From the NCBI RefSeq assembly GCF_014197055.1, contig NZ_JACIEW010000002.1, positions 124,001 to 188,000 of the forward strand: DNA of 64,000 bases. Reading direction: 5' to 3'. The DNA is from Devosia subaequoris. GTDB lineage: Bacteria; Pseudomonadota; Alphaproteobacteria; Rhizobiales; Devosiaceae. The notes under the pieces are model-generated. The model had not been told where the DNA came from. It did no database searches and saw only the letters and a program-made list of their open reading frames with translations. This document shows, piece after piece, positions 8,294 through 17,651 of the stretch (the stretch's first letter is position 1; each line of letters opens with the position of its first letter). Made by a program: the position numbers and the translations under genes.

Positions 8294-10531
8294 ATGACTC
8301 TTCGCAACGACATCGCCATCACCCCCGACCTGGTCGCCAGCCATGGGCTCAAGCCGGACGAGTATCAGAAGATACTCGACCTGATCGGCCGCGAGCCCAG
8401 CTATACCGAATTGGGCATCTTCTCGGCGATGTGGAACGAGCATTGCTCCTACAAGAGCTCGAAGAAATGGCTGCGCACCCTGCCGACCAAGGGCCCGCGC
8501 GTGATCCAGGGGCCGGGCGAGAATGCCGGCGTGGTCGATATCGGCGACGGTCAGGCGGTGGTGTTCAAGATGGAATCCCACAATCACCCAAGCTACATCG
8601 AGCCTTATCAGGGCGCAGCGACTGGCGTCGGCGGCATTCTGCGCGACGTGTTCACCATGGGCGCGCGGCCCGTCGCCGCGATGAACGCACTGCGCTTTGG
8701 CGCACCGGACCATGAAAAAACCCGGCATCTGGTGGCTGGCGTGGTGGCAGGGGTCGGCGGCTATGGCAATAGCTTCGGTGTGCCGACCGTGGGTGGTGAG
8801 GTCGAGTTCGACGCCCGCTACAATGGCAATAACCTGGTCAATGCCTTCGCGGCGGGTCTGGCTGACACCGACAAGATTTTCTATTCCGAAGCCAAGGGCG
8901 TTGGCCTGCCGGTGGTATATCTGGGCGCCAAAACCGGCCGCGACGGGGTGGGCGGCGCTACCATGGCCTCGGCCGAATTCGGTGACGATATCGAAGAAAA
9001 GCGCCCCACCGTGCAGGTCGGCGATCCGTTCACCGAAAAGCGCCTGCTCGAAGCCTGTCTTGAGCTGATGCAGACCGGCGCCGTGATTGCCATTCAGGAC
9101 ATGGGCGCCGCAGGCCTCACCTGTTCGGCGGTGGAAATGGGCGCCAAGGGCGACCTCGGCATTGAACTGGATCTCGATAAGGTGCCGGTGCGCGAAGAGC
9201 GCATGACCGCCTATGAGATGATGCTAAGCGAAAGCCAGGAGCGCATGCTCATGGTGCTGCATCCCGAAAAGGAAGCAGCAGCGCGCAAGGTATTTGAAAA
9301 GTGGCAGCTGGATTTCGCCACGGTCGGCAAGACCACCGACGATCTGCGGTTCCGCGTGCTCTGGCAGGGCGATGAAGTCGCCAATCTGCCGATCAAGGAA
9401 CTGGGCGACGAAGCCCCCGAATATGACCGCCCCTGGACCGAACCCAAAATTCCGGCGCAGCTCGCCAAATCCGACGTGCCGCAGATGGATGTGGCCGAGG
9501 CGCTGCTGGCACTGGTGGGCGGGCATCAATGTTCGTCGCGCCGCTGGGTCTATGAGCAGTATGACACGCTGATCCAGGGCAATTCGATGCAGCGCCCGGG
9601 TGGCGATGCGGGAGTGATCCGCGTTGACGGGCACGAGACCAAGGGCCTCGCCTTCTCTTCGGACGTCAATCCGCGCTACTGCGAAGCCAACCCCTTCGAA
9701 GGCGGCAAGCAGGCCGTGGCCGAATGCTGGCGTAACCTGTCGGCTACCGGTGCCGAGCCGCTGGCGGCCACCGACAACCTAAATTTCGGCAATCCCGAGC
9801 GCCCTGAAATCATGGGCCAGCTCGTCAAGGCCATTGAAGGCATCGGCGAAGCCTGCCGGGTGCTGGAATTTCCGATCGTCTCGGGCAATGTCTCACTCTA
9901 CAACGAAACCAATGGCCGTGGCATCCTGCCCACCCCGACCATCGGCGGCGTCGGCTTGTTACCCGAATGGGAGCAGAGCGTCGGCATCGGCTTTGTTGCC
10001 GAGAACCAGCCGATCCTGCTGATTGGTGGACCGGCCGAGCGCGGCACCCATCTGGGACAGTCGATCTATCTGCGCGACCTGTTCGACCGCCGCGATGGCG
10101 ATGCGCCGCATGTTGATCTTGCAGCGGAAAAGAAGACCGGCGATTTTGTGCGCAAGCTGATCCGCTCGGGCATTGTCACTGCTTGCCACGACCTTTCTGA
10201 TGGCGGACTGGGCGTAGCACTGGCCGAAATGGCGATGGCCGGTGACATGGGCGCGACCGTGACCGATGTCGAAGGCAATGATCCGATCCTGACCTTCTTT
10301 GGCGAGGATCAGGGCCGCTATCTGGTGACGCTCAATCTCGACCCGCAGGGGCCGGAAATTGCCGCACTTTGGGAAGAGGCCGAGGCCTCGGGCATTTTCG
10401 CTCCCTGGATCGGTACGACCGGCGGCACGACGCTGACCCTGGGCGGGGCCAAGCCGGTTTCGGTGGCAACCCTCAAGGACGCGCATGAAAGCTGGTTCCC
10501 CAGCTTCATGGAGGGCGAACCCAGCCTTTAG
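8294..10531 (+). CDS. purL: phosphoribosylformylglycinamidine synthase subunit PurL
   Basis: Synthase subunit of the small-type FGAM synthase, converting FGAR, ATP and ammonia to FGAM. 745 residues, the usual length when PurS and PurQ are separate. The catalytic His50 lies in [13 protein letters not shown]. Further family segments are [25 protein letters not shown] (cut here to its ends: [20 protein letters not shown]), [10 protein letters not shown] and [17 protein letters not shown]. It follows the Pr6Pr gene by 22 bases. Confidence 0.97.
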   Translation: MTLRNDIAITPDLVASHGLKPDEYQKILDLIGREPSYTELGIFSAMWNEHCSYKSSKKWLRTLPTKGPRVIQGPGENAGVVDIGDGQAVVFKMESHNHPSYIEPYQGAATGVGGILRDVFTMGARPVAAMNALRFGAPDHEKTRHLVAGVVAGVGGYGNSFGVPTVGGEVEFDARYNGNNLVNAFAAGLADTDKIFYSEAKGVGLPVVYLGAKTGRDGVGGATMASAEFGDDIEEKRPTVQVGDPFTEKRLLEACLELMQTGAVIAIQDMGAAGLTCSAVEMGAKGDLGIELDLDKVPVREERMTAYEMMLSESQERMLMVLHPEKEAAARKVFEKWQLDFATVGKTTDDLRFRVLWQGDEVANLPIKELGDEAPEYDRPWTEPKIPAQLAKSDVPQMDVAEALLALVGGHQCSSRRWVYEQYDTLIQGNSMQRPGGDAGVIRVDGHETKGLAFSSDVNPRYCEANPFEGGKQAVAECWRNLSATGAEPLAATDNLNFGNPERPEIMGQLVKAIEGIGEACRVLEFPIVSGNVSLYNETNGRGILPTPTIGGVGLLPEWEQSVGIGFVAENQPILLIGGPAERGTHLGQSIYLRDLFDRRDGDAPHVDLAAEKKTGDFVRKLIRSGIVTACHDLSDGGLGVALAEMAMAGDMGATVTDVEGNDPILTFFGEDQGRYLVTLNLDPQGPEIAALWEEAEASGIFAPWIGTTGGTTLTLGGAKPVSVATLKDAHESWFPSFMEGEPSL

Positions 10532-10606
10532 GCGGGTCCGCCATATCATCGCCTTTGTTTGGAGCGCTTTGCTCACACAGGCGCAGACGAACAGCAGGAG
10601 CAGACG

Positions 10607-11203
10607 ATGAAACACTTAACGGTGGCGACACTTGCAACCCTGGGCCTTGTCCTTGCTCCGAGCCTGTCCGCAGCGCAGAGCGTCAACGTTACGCGCTCCA
10701 TTCTGCCCACCCTGCCCTATACGGTGATCTTCCCCGATATCATGGTGGCCAGCGGTGGTGGCGCCGACCCGCTGACCATCAACCATCCCGCAGCGCCGCT
10801 GCAATGCGACCTGACAGTGGTGCCGGTCGAGAACACCGGCTGGACCGCCGAGGCAGCGCTGGGTGCGCTGGACGATGCCGAAGTCGCGGCCTCCTGGTCC
10901 GAAATCATGCCCGGCTTTGCCTTGGGCAACAAAGGCACCACACCCTATCAGGACGCCACGGCGCTGATCTATGACGGTTCAAGCCCGGAATCGAGCATGG
11001 GCATGCCATTGACTGTCGTGCACACCGAGACGGTCTCCAATGGCCGGGGCTATGTGCTCGATTGCCTCTATGCCACAGCCGAAGCGGAACAGGCCCGGCC
11101 CATCGTTGACTTCATCATTGCCAACTTCGCCACGCGTTCGGACGCCGAATGCTGCATCGGGGCCGAGGTGGCGCCTGTAGAAGAGACGGCTCCGGCGCAA
11201 TAG
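10607..11203 (+). CDS. hypothetical exported protein
   Basis: 198 residues from ATG 10607, preceded by a CAGGAG ribosome binding site. An N-terminal signal peptide is clear: MKHLTVATLATLGLVLAPSL followed by SAAQS, with cleavage likely after Ala-Ala or SAAQ. The mature part holds single cysteines near residues 68 and 150 and a CC pair near the end (DAECCIG), so disulfides in the periplasm are possible. The tail is Ala/Glu/Pro-rich. I recognise no family. It sits alone between purL and bolA. Confidence 0.7.
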   Translation: MKHLTVATLATLGLVLAPSLSAAQSVNVTRSILPTLPYTVIFPDIMVASGGGADPLTINHPAAPLQCDLTVVPVENTGWTAEAALGALDDAEVAASWSEIMPGFALGNKGTTPYQDATALIYDGSSPESSMGMPLTVVHTETVSNGRGYVLDCLYATAEAEQARPIVDFIIANFATRSDAECCIGAEVAPVEETAPAQ

Positions 11204-11294
11204 GACCGGTTGAAGCCGGTCTTTGTGCATGCCATATCAATGACATCGGCGTCGGCACCAACCGCGCCGCAGTTACACCAGCGGGAGAGTGCAC

Positions 11295-11528
11295 ATGGCC
11301 ATGGACGCAAGCGAAATCGAGCGCCGCATCAAGGCCGCCCTGCCCGATGCGGAAATCGAAATCCGCGACCTTGCCGGAGACGGCGACCACTGGGCCGCCT
11401 CGGTGAAATCCGAGCAGTTCCGGGGCAAGACCCGCGTACAGCAGCACAAACTGGTCTATGACAGCCTGCAGGGTGACATGGGCGGCGCCTTGCACGCCCT
11501 CGCCTTGCAGACCAGCGTCCCGGACTAA
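11295..11528 (+). CDS. bolA: BolA-family protein
   Basis: 77-residue BolA/IbaG-type protein, a cytosolic partner of monothiol glutaredoxins in iron-sulfur handling. It shows IERRIKAALPDAEIEIRDL, the H in GDHWAASV and the helix-turn segment VQQHKLVYDSL, ending GGALHALALQT. A GGGAGA ribosome binding site six bases upstream favours ATG 11295 over the GTG six bases earlier. The Grx4-type glutaredoxin gene grxD lies about 1 kb downstream, consistent with the family partnership. Confidence 0.92.
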   Translation: MAMDASEIERRIKAALPDAEIEIRDLAGDGDHWAASVKSEQFRGKTRVQQHKLVYDSLQGDMGGALHALALQTSVPD

Positions 11529-11532
11529 CCGC

Positions 11533-11853
11533 GTGTCGGGGCTGCGCGACTCGCTCGACCTGATCCGCATGGTGCGGCCCGAGGCCGGCACCGCAGCAAT
11601 CGACCATGAAATCCAGGCAGAACGTGCCAGTTCGCTGAGCGCGGCCGAGCGGCGAGTCATCAAGGCCGTTGCGGGTTTGAAAGCGGGCACGGAGCGCGAG
11701 CACTGGCTGGCCGAAGCGCGCGAGGCCGTCTGGGGCTATTTTGTGCAGCGCGAACTGATCGGCTTTCGCCGCCACACCGAAGTGATTGCTGATCTGGGCA
11801 TTCCGGGCGAAGTGCTGAATGGGCTGGGTGCGGCTCCGGTGAAACGCAAGTGA
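11533..11853 (+). CDS. hypothetical helical protein (resembles DUF6665)
   Basis: 106 residues from a GTG four bases after the bolA stop, ending in overlap with the next gene, so it lies in a tight bolA operon. The sequence is helical and charged (DHEIQAERASSLSAAERRVI, then AGLKAGTEREHWLAEAREAV) with a C-terminal IADLGIPGEVLNGLG turn. The helical part recalls DUF6665, but this is from memory and weak. No signal peptide or membrane segment. Function unknown. Confidence 0.65.
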   Translation: MSGLRDSLDLIRMVRPEAGTAAIDHEIQAERASSLSAAERRVIKAVAGLKAGTEREHWLAEAREAVWGYFVQRELIGFRRHTEVIADLGIPGEVLNGLGAAPVKRK

Positions 11854-12476
11854 CCCGTGCCGTCGTTTTCGATGTTGATGGCGTACTTGTGCATGGCTAC
11901 CACGCCCGGCCGGAACGGCAGCGCCGGTGGGACGAGAACTTGCTTGCCGACCTGGGTGTCGATCCGGACCGCTTTCGTGAGGAGTTCATTTTCGACATCT
12001 TCATCAAGAAGGTGATCATAGGTGAAATGGCGCTGATCGAAGCACTGGACAAGCGACTCCCCGGGCTTGGATATGCTGGCTCTCCCATGGCATTTGCCCA
12101 ATATTGGCTCGCCAACGACAGCAGGGTGAACTCTGAACTGCTCGATGCCATCCGAGTGCTCAAGGCCCGTGACGATGTTCGATTATACGTCGCTACAAAC
12201 CAGGACCACATGCGGGCTCAGTGGCTTTGGCAGACACTGGGGTTTGGCGATTTGTTCGAGGACATTTTCTACTCGGCGCGCATCGGCATGACCAAGGCAC
12301 ACAAGGGTTTCTTCTCCTTCGCCGATGACCGGATGGGCAAGTCTGACGAACCGCCGCTGTTCTTCGACGATACCCAGAAGGTCATTGACGTCGCCCGTTC
12401 CTGTGGTTGGGACGCGGTGCTGTTCGACACCAACAGGCAATTCTTCGATCACCCATGGGTGAAAGCGCGGCTCTAG
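11850..12476 (+). CDS. HAD-superfamily hydrolase
   Basis: 208-residue haloacid dehalogenase-like hydrolase. Motif I is FDVDGVLV (catalytic aspartates), motif II the Thr in YVATNQDH, motif III the Lys of MTKAHKGFF and motif IV FFDDTQKV. The inserted cap between motifs I and II is helical. Substrate unknown, probably a phosphorylated metabolite. GTG at 11850 overlaps the upstream stop by four bases, so it belongs to the bolA transcript. Confidence 0.88.
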   Translation: MTRAVVFDVDGVLVHGYHARPERQRRWDENLLADLGVDPDRFREEFIFDIFIKKVIIGEMALIEALDKRLPGLGYAGSPMAFAQYWLANDSRVNSELLDAIRVLKARDDVRLYVATNQDHMRAQWLWQTLGFGDLFEDIFYSARIGMTKAHKGFFSFADDRMGKSDEPPLFFDDTQKVIDVARSCGWDAVLFDTNRQFFDHPWVKARL

Positions 12477-12571
12477 CCGAGGCGCCCCACTCGACAGCAA
12501 AGCCCGCCTGCCCTATTTAGAAGCCAGCTTTAACCGGCCCTTGAACCCGGACTTTTCGAAAGGCTCCTCCC

Positions 12572-12907
12572 ATGACCGACATCAACGCCTTTATCGACGA
12601 CAAGGTGAAGAACAACGACGTGTTCCTGTTTATGAAGGGCTCGCCGGACTTTCCGCAGTGCGGCTTTTCCGGTCAGGTCGTGCAGATCCTGAACTATCTC
12701 GGCGTCGATTATTCCAGCGCCAACGTGCTTGAAAGCGACGAACTGCGCGAAGGCGTCAAGACCTATACCAACTGGCCGACTATCCCCCAGCTTTACGTGA
12801 AGGGCGAATTCGTCGGCGGCGCAGACATCGTGCGCGAAATGTTCCAGTCGGGTGAGTTGCAGACCCATTTCCAGCAGGCCGGTCTCGAGGTCAAGCAGAG
12901 CGCCTGA
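12572..12907 (+). CDS. grxD: monothiol glutaredoxin, Grx4 type
   Basis: Cytosolic monothiol glutaredoxin that binds a [2Fe-2S] cluster with glutathione and pairs with BolA. 111 residues with the active site CGFS (Cys30) in DFPQCGFSGQVVQILN, the cis-proline segment NWPTIPQLYVKGEFVGG and the GGADIV glutathione site. The gene starts 95 bases after the HAD gene and ends with its own terminator. The bolA-grxD neighbourhood is common in alphaproteobacteria (known). Confidence 0.96.
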   Translation: MTDINAFIDDKVKNNDVFLFMKGSPDFPQCGFSGQVVQILNYLGVDYSSANVLESDELREGVKTYTNWPTIPQLYVKGEFVGGADIVREMFQSGELQTHFQQAGLEVKQSA

Positions 12908-12934
12908 TCGCGTTCTTCGCGGAATCAGTTTCGG

Positions 12935-12966
12935 AAGGCCTAGTCTTAACTGACTGGGCCTTTTGC
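12935..12966 (+). terminator. intrinsic terminator after grxD
   Basis: An 11-position stem (one wobble) with loop TTAACT followed by TTTT and, after GCG, TTTTT. It closes the bolA-grxD region. Confidence 0.75.
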
Positions 12967-13057
12967 GTTTTTGTCGCATCTGCGAACAGCGCATCGGGAT
13001 GAAAAGTTCAAAAATAGCGCTGAGCACATCACCAAAGCTGATCACACCCATCAGCTA

Positions 13058-13076
13058 TTATCGCTTTGCGTGATAA
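13058..13076. promoter_or_regulatory. 19-bp imperfect palindrome upstream of MFS gene
   Basis: TTATCGC / GTGATAA arms around a five-base centre, 47 bases before the ATG of the transporter. Size and position suit a dimeric repressor site; no regulator gene is adjacent. Confidence 0.35.
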
Positions 13077-13122
13077 CAGGCCGGGCGTAGATTGGCGGAA
13101 CGTTCTATTTGAGACTCCCGCC

Positions 13123-14340
13123 ATGACCGTCACCGCCGCGCGCCCCGCCGTTCCCCTGCCGCTTGTGATTATTGCAGGCTGCATTATCGCCGCCATCGGC
13201 TTTGGCACGCGCGGCTCGTTCGGACTGTTCACCCTGCCGGTGACTGAAGACCTGGGCCTCAGCCGCGAGCAATGGGGCATGGCCATGGCCGTGCAGAACC
13301 TGGTCTGGGGCATTGCCCAGCCCTTCGCCGGAGGCATGGCGGACAAATACGGTTCAGGGCGCGTGCTGGCGGTGGGCGGCCTCGTCTATGCGCTGGGCGT
13401 GCTCGGCATGGCCTTCTCCCCTGACACGCTGACCATGACCCTGACGGCGGGCGTGGTCACCGGTGTCGGCATTGCCATCGCTTCGTTCGGCGTCGTCATG
13501 GCCGCCTTCGGGCGAGTCGTGCCGGCGGAAAAGCGCAGCTTCGTCTTCGGCGTCGCCACGGCGGCCTCCTCGGCCGGCCAATTCATCTTTGCGCCGCTCG
13601 GCCAGGGCTTTATCTCGGCCTTTGGCTGGCAAATGGCGCTGGTCTGGATCGCGCTGATCCTGCTGCTGGTCATCCCACTGTCGGCAGCCCTGCGCGGCCG
13701 CACCGAGTCCGTACCGGGCGAGGCTGATTTGCCTTTCATGCAGGCGCTGTCGCGGGCTTGGGGCTATGGATCCTACAGATTGCTGGTGATCGGCTTCTTC
13801 GTCTGCGGCTTCCACCTGGCCTTCATCAATGTGCACATGCCTGCCTATCTGGTGCAATGCGGCCTGTCGCCCGAGGTTGGGAGCTGGACCATTGCCGTGA
13901 TCGGCCTGTTCAATATCGTCGGCTCGCTGCTCTCAGGCTGGCTGGGTAGCCGCCTGCCCAAGCAGATGTTGCTGGCCAGCATCTACCTTCTGCGGGCGCT
14001 GCTGATTGCCGCATTCCTGCTCATCCCTGTGAGCGAGATTACGGCCTATACCTTCGCCGCAGGCATGGGTCTGCTCTGGCTGTCCACGGTGCCGTTGACC
14101 GCAGGGCTCGTGACCCTGTTCTTCGGCCCTCGCTATATGGGCATGCTCTATGGCATCGCTTTTCTGAGCCACCAGATCGGTTCTTTCGTCGGTGTCTGGC
14201 TGGGCGGCGTGGTCTATGACCAGACCGGCGCCTATGATCTGGTGTGGTATCTGGGTATTCTGCTCGGCCTTGGCTCGGCGGCCATCCACATCCCGATCAA
14301 TGAACGCAACGCCGCCAATTTTGGCCTGAAAGCGGCTTAG
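13123..14340 (+). CDS. MFS transporter
   Basis: 405-residue inner-membrane protein with twelve predicted helices. The N-terminal half contains FGTRGSFGLFTLPVTEDLGLS and the loop 2-3 motif GGMADKYGSGRVLAVGG typical of the major facilitator superfamily. A second half repeats the pattern after the loop near residue 205. Substrate unknown; the opening resembles monocarboxylate-type members, a weak impression. ATG 13123 is preferred to 13066 because the upstream extension is not membrane-like. An imperfect palindrome lies just upstream. Confidence 0.85.
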   Translation: MTVTAARPAVPLPLVIIAGCIIAAIGFGTRGSFGLFTLPVTEDLGLSREQWGMAMAVQNLVWGIAQPFAGGMADKYGSGRVLAVGGLVYALGVLGMAFSPDTLTMTLTAGVVTGVGIAIASFGVVMAAFGRVVPAEKRSFVFGVATAASSAGQFIFAPLGQGFISAFGWQMALVWIALILLLVIPLSAALRGRTESVPGEADLPFMQALSRAWGYGSYRLLVIGFFVCGFHLAFINVHMPAYLVQCGLSPEVGSWTIAVIGLFNIVGSLLSGWLGSRLPKQMLLASIYLLRALLIAAFLLIPVSEITAYTFAAGMGLLWLSTVPLTAGLVTLFFGPRYMGMLYGIAFLSHQIGSFVGVWLGGVVYDQTGAYDLVWYLGILLGLGSAAIHIPINERNAANFGLKAA

Positions 14341-14447
14341 CCATCCATCGGCTCTTGCCGATTGAAGGCTTGCCAAACTGGACTAACGGGTTCATGGTCC
14401 GCACCATTCCTTCGGCCGTTTCCCTCCGGCTTTGACGAGTTTCAATT

Positions 14448-15704
14448 ATGTCTGATCATTACACGCGGGTCCTTTCCCGCCCAGAATTCATTGCCCTTAT
14501 GGCCGCGTTGATGGCGCTCAACGCCCTCGCCATCGACGTCATGCTGCCTGCGCTGCCCTATATGGGCGAAGCGCTAGGCGTCAGCCATGAGAACGAGCGC
14601 CAGTTTGTCATCACTGCCTATATGATAGGGATGGGCGTCGCCCAACTCGCCTTCGGACCGCTGACCGATCGGTTTGGACGCCGCGCGCCGCTTTTGGCCG
14701 GCATCGGCGTTTATATCGTCGCCGTGATCATTGCTGCCTTTGCGCCCAGCTTCACCATGCTGCTGGTGCTGCGCTTCATCCAGGGACTGGGTGCGGCCAG
14801 CGTGCGCGTGATCACCACCGCCGTGGTGCGCGACCGGTATTCCGGCCGCGAAATGGCCGAAGTGATGTCGCTGGTCTTCATGGTGTTCATGGCCATCCCG
14901 GTGATCGCGCCGAGTATCGGCCAGGTGCTGCTACTGACCGGACCATGGCAGACCATCTTCCTGTTCATGGGCGGGCTGGCGTTGGTGTTCTGGCTCTGGA
15001 CCTTTGCCCGCCTGCCCGAAACCCTGCCGCTCGACAAGCGCCGCCCACTCAGCCTCAAGGGTGTGACCGAAGGCTTCCATATCGTCTTCACCAATCGCGT
15101 CGCGATTTCCTATGGCCTGGCCGGCATGTTCCTGTTCGGCGCGCTGTTCGGCTTCATCAGCTCATCCCAGCAGATCTATGTCGATATCTATGGGCTCGGG
15201 GTCTATTTTCCGGTCGCTTTCGCCCTTGTGGCGGGGCTGATGGCAGTGTCTTCGTTCACCAATTCCAAGGTCGTGCGGCGCGTGGGCATGCGCCGCCTCT
15301 CGCACGGCGCCATGCTGACCTTCACCCTGTTTTCGGGCATCTGGCTGGCCTTCGCCATGAGCGGTTTCCTGCCCCTCTGGCTGTTCTTCAGCCTGCTGTG
15401 CATCATCATGTTCTCGTTTGGCTGGTCCGCCTCGAACATGAATTCGCTCTCCATGGAGCCGCTGGGCGCCGTCGCCGGTACCGCCGCGTCGGTGTTCGGC
15501 TTCATCCAGACCGTGGGTGGCGCACTGATCGGTGGCTATATCGGCCAGTTGTTCGACGGCACCACCGTCCCGGCCGCCGCGGGGTATTTCACCATGGGCA
15601 TCATGTCGCTGGTGTTCATCCTTATCGCCGAAAAGGGCCGCCTCTTCGGCGTTGGCGAACAATATGCCGACACCAAGGCTGAGCCGGTGGTGGAAGCGCA
15701 CTGA
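14448..15704 (+). CDS. Bcr/CflA-family multidrug efflux MFS transporter
   Basis: 418-residue, twelve-helix inner-membrane drug:proton antiporter of the Bcr/CflA type. Diagnostic are the first helix ALNALAIDVMLPALPYMGEA, motif A in loop 2-3 (FGPLTDRFGRRAPLLAGI) and RFIQGLGAASVRVITTAVVRD, followed by VFMAIPVIAPSIGQ. Family members export bicyclomycin, chloramphenicol and similar compounds; the substrate here is not known. It lies 107 bases after another MFS gene but is not closely related to it. A strong terminator follows. Confidence 0.88.
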   Translation: MSDHYTRVLSRPEFIALMAALMALNALAIDVMLPALPYMGEALGVSHENERQFVITAYMIGMGVAQLAFGPLTDRFGRRAPLLAGIGVYIVAVIIAAFAPSFTMLLVLRFIQGLGAASVRVITTAVVRDRYSGREMAEVMSLVFMVFMAIPVIAPSIGQVLLLTGPWQTIFLFMGGLALVFWLWTFARLPETLPLDKRRPLSLKGVTEGFHIVFTNRVAISYGLAGMFLFGALFGFISSSQQIYVDIYGLGVYFPVAFALVAGLMAVSSFTNSKVVRRVGMRRLSHGAMLTFTLFSGIWLAFAMSGFLPLWLFFSLLCIIMFSFGWSASNMNSLSMEPLGAVAGTAASVFGFIQTVGGALIGGYIGQLFDGTTVPAAAGYFTMGIMSLVFILIAEKGRLFGVGEQYADTKAEPVVEAH

Positions 15705-15736
15705 CGCCTCATACTCGCTAGAGTGCTCAAACAGAC

Positions 15737-15770
15737 AACGGGGATTTCCAGCGCTGGAAGTCCCCGTTTT
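15737..15770 (+). terminator. intrinsic terminator after the Bcr/CflA gene
   Basis: A 14-position stem (one wobble) with loop GCGC, then TTTT. It stands between the convergent Bcr/CflA gene and the inositol monophosphatase-family gene. Confidence 0.85.
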
Positions 15771-15829
15771 GCGTAGTATGGTCGGTATAGACGTGGTTGA
15801 CCAATCCCCACGCCTTGGCATCATCCGTC

Positions 15830-16642
15830 TTAGATAGCAAAAACTTCGCGCCGCAAAGTGGTCCAGCTCTCCTCGTCCGATGCGACGAGCAGACCGCCCG
15901 ATAGGTCGGTTGGGCGATAGGGCGTGCCGTCGAACTTGGCGACATGGGCCCCCGCCTCGCGCATGATCAGCGCGCCACCGACATGGTCCCAGGGCATGAG
16001 CTTGGCGTACATCATGAAATGCACATTGCCGCCAGCGGCATAGCGATATTCGTGGCCGGCGCAGCGGTAATTGGCCAGCATCTTGACCTTGGCCAGATTG
16101 GCCATGACCGTTGTGCGCTGCTCCATCGGCAGGAACATGGTGGACGCCAACCCGCCCATATCTTCGAGCGGCACCGGATCGGCAAATTTCTGGCGGATGG
16201 TGCGGCCATCGGGGAAAACCTGGAACGCGCCGCAGCCCTTTTCGGCCATCAGCACGTCATCGCCCACCGGGTCGTAGATGACGCCGGCCACTGGCTCGCC
16301 ATTCTGCACCACAGCCGCCATGACCGCGAACAGCGGCAGGCCACCAGCAAAATTTGCCGTGCCATCAACGGGATCGACGTAAATCACGATTCGATCCTCG
16401 AGGTCGGTATCGAGCAGTTTTGGATTGGCTGCCACGGCCTCCTCGCCAATCACCAGCACATCGGGGCGATGCGCATTGATGGCGGCAGTGATCACCTTTT
16501 CGGCGCCCACATCGGCTTCGGTGACCAGGTCGAAGGCGCCCGACTTGGTCTGCACCGTCCCCTCATCGAGCCGCCGGAAGCGCGGCATGATCTCCTCCTG
16601 TGCAGCCTGTTTCAGTATGGCGGCGAGGCGATCAACATTCAT
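15830..16642 (-). CDS. inositol monophosphatase-family phosphatase
   Basis: 270-residue Mg-dependent phosphatase of the IMPase fold. Metal-binding motifs are visible: the Glu pair in VIGEEAVAAN, DPVDGTANFAGG and the C-terminal PWDHVGGALIMREAG. The family hydrolyses inositol phosphate, histidinol phosphate or similar monoesters; the sequence alone does not settle which. It starts four bases after the ttcA stop on the same strand, so the two form an operon. Confidence 0.9.
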   Translation of the reverse strand: MNVDRLAAILKQAAQEEIMPRFRRLDEGTVQTKSGAFDLVTEADVGAEKVITAAINAHRPDVLVIGEEAVAANPKLLDTDLEDRIVIYVDPVDGTANFAGGLPLFAVMAAVVQNGEPVAGVIYDPVGDDVLMAEKGCGAFQVFPDGRTIRQKFADPVPLEDMGGLASTMFLPMEQRTTVMANLAKVKMLANYRCAGHEYRYAAGGNVHFMMYAKLMPWDHVGGALIMREAGAHVAKFDGTPYRPTDLSGGLLVASDEESWTTLRREVFAI

Positions 16643-16646
16643 GGTG

Positions 16647-17519
16647 TCAGACGTCCTTGGGCTGGATGGAAAGGCCTGCGAAATCGAACAGGCGCGGGTC
16701 TAGCATATGGCTTGGATTGATATTGCCCAGCGCACGGATCATCACATCCTTGCGGCCGGGCATGGCCTTCTCCATGTCATTGAGCATGGCCTTGGTGACA
16801 TTGCGCTGCAAGCCGTCCTGCGAGCCACAAAGATCACAAGGGATAATGGGGAACTGCATGGCATCGGAAAACCGCTGCAGATCCTCTTCGGCGCAGTAGA
16901 TCAGCGGCCGCAGCACTTCGAGATCGCCCTCGTCATTGACCAGCTTGGGCGGCATGGCCGCCAGCTTGCCGCCATGGAACAGGTTCATGAAGAAGGTTTC
17001 GAGGCTGTCGTCGCGGTGGTGGCCCAGCACCAGCGCCGTGCACCCCTCCTCCCGCGCGATGCGGTAGAGATTGCCGCGCCGCAAGCGCGAGCAAAGCGAA
17101 CAATAGGTCGCGCCCTCCGGCAGCTTGTCGGTAACGATGGAATAGGTGTCCTGGTATTCGATGCGGTGTTCCAACCCCAGCCCGGTCAGGAACTCGGGCA
17201 GAATATGCTTGGGAAAATTGGGCTGCCCCTGATCAAGATTGCAGGCCAGCAGCTCCACCGGCAAGAGCCCGCGCCATTTGAGGTCCAGCAACAGCGCCAA
17301 CAGACCATAGCTGTCCTTGCCGCCCGACAGCGCGATCAGCCACTTCTCGCCCGGCCTCACCATGCCGAACTTCTCCAACGCCTCCCGCGTATTGCGGATC
17401 AGCCGCTTGCGCAGCTTGTTGAACTCCACCGAGCGCGGCGCATTGGCGAAAATCGGATGCGCGCCGATATCGGCGTCATCGGCAGCAGGCGTGGCGGGGG
17501 AATCCATCACCGCGGACAT
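16647..17519 (-). CDS. ttcA: tRNA 2-thiocytidine(32) synthetase TtcA
   Basis: Thiolates cytidine 32 in certain tRNA anticodon loops using ATP and a [4Fe-4S] cluster. 290 residues: the PP-loop [12 protein letters not shown] near residue 65, then two cysteine motifs, [11 protein letters not shown] and [10 protein letters not shown], and a [15 protein letters not shown] segment. ATG 17519 is chosen because a GAAGAGAG ribosome binding site precedes it; an upstream ATG at 17597 would add 26 residues. It leads the operon with the IMPase-family gene and diverges from sbmA. Confidence 0.95.
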   Translation of the reverse strand: MSAVMDSPATPAADDADIGAHPIFANAPRSVEFNKLRKRLIRNTREALEKFGMVRPGEKWLIALSGGKDSYGLLALLLDLKWRGLLPVELLACNLDQGQPNFPKHILPEFLTGLGLEHRIEYQDTYSIVTDKLPEGATYCSLCSRLRRGNLYRIAREEGCTALVLGHHRDDSLETFFMNLFHGGKLAAMPPKLVNDEGDLEVLRPLIYCAEEDLQRFSDAMQFPIIPCDLCGSQDGLQRNVTKAMLNDMEKAMPGRKDVMIRALGNINPSHMLDPRLFDFAGLSIQPKDV

Positions 17520-17651
17520 GGCGAAACTCTCTTCAGATCGGTCGCGTAGCTGATAACGCGTCAGACGCAGGATGGAAAGGTCGGCCAAGCAGGCCAAACC
17601 TTACCAAAGCTTAACTTCGCGTCCTTGTTTAATGCCATTTGTCACAGTTAG

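Noticed and set aside
17591-17618. TTAC-N6-TTAA near the ttcA/sbmA divergent promoters
   Set aside because: Spacing is six, not seven, and one half-site is imperfect; not a credible CtrA box.
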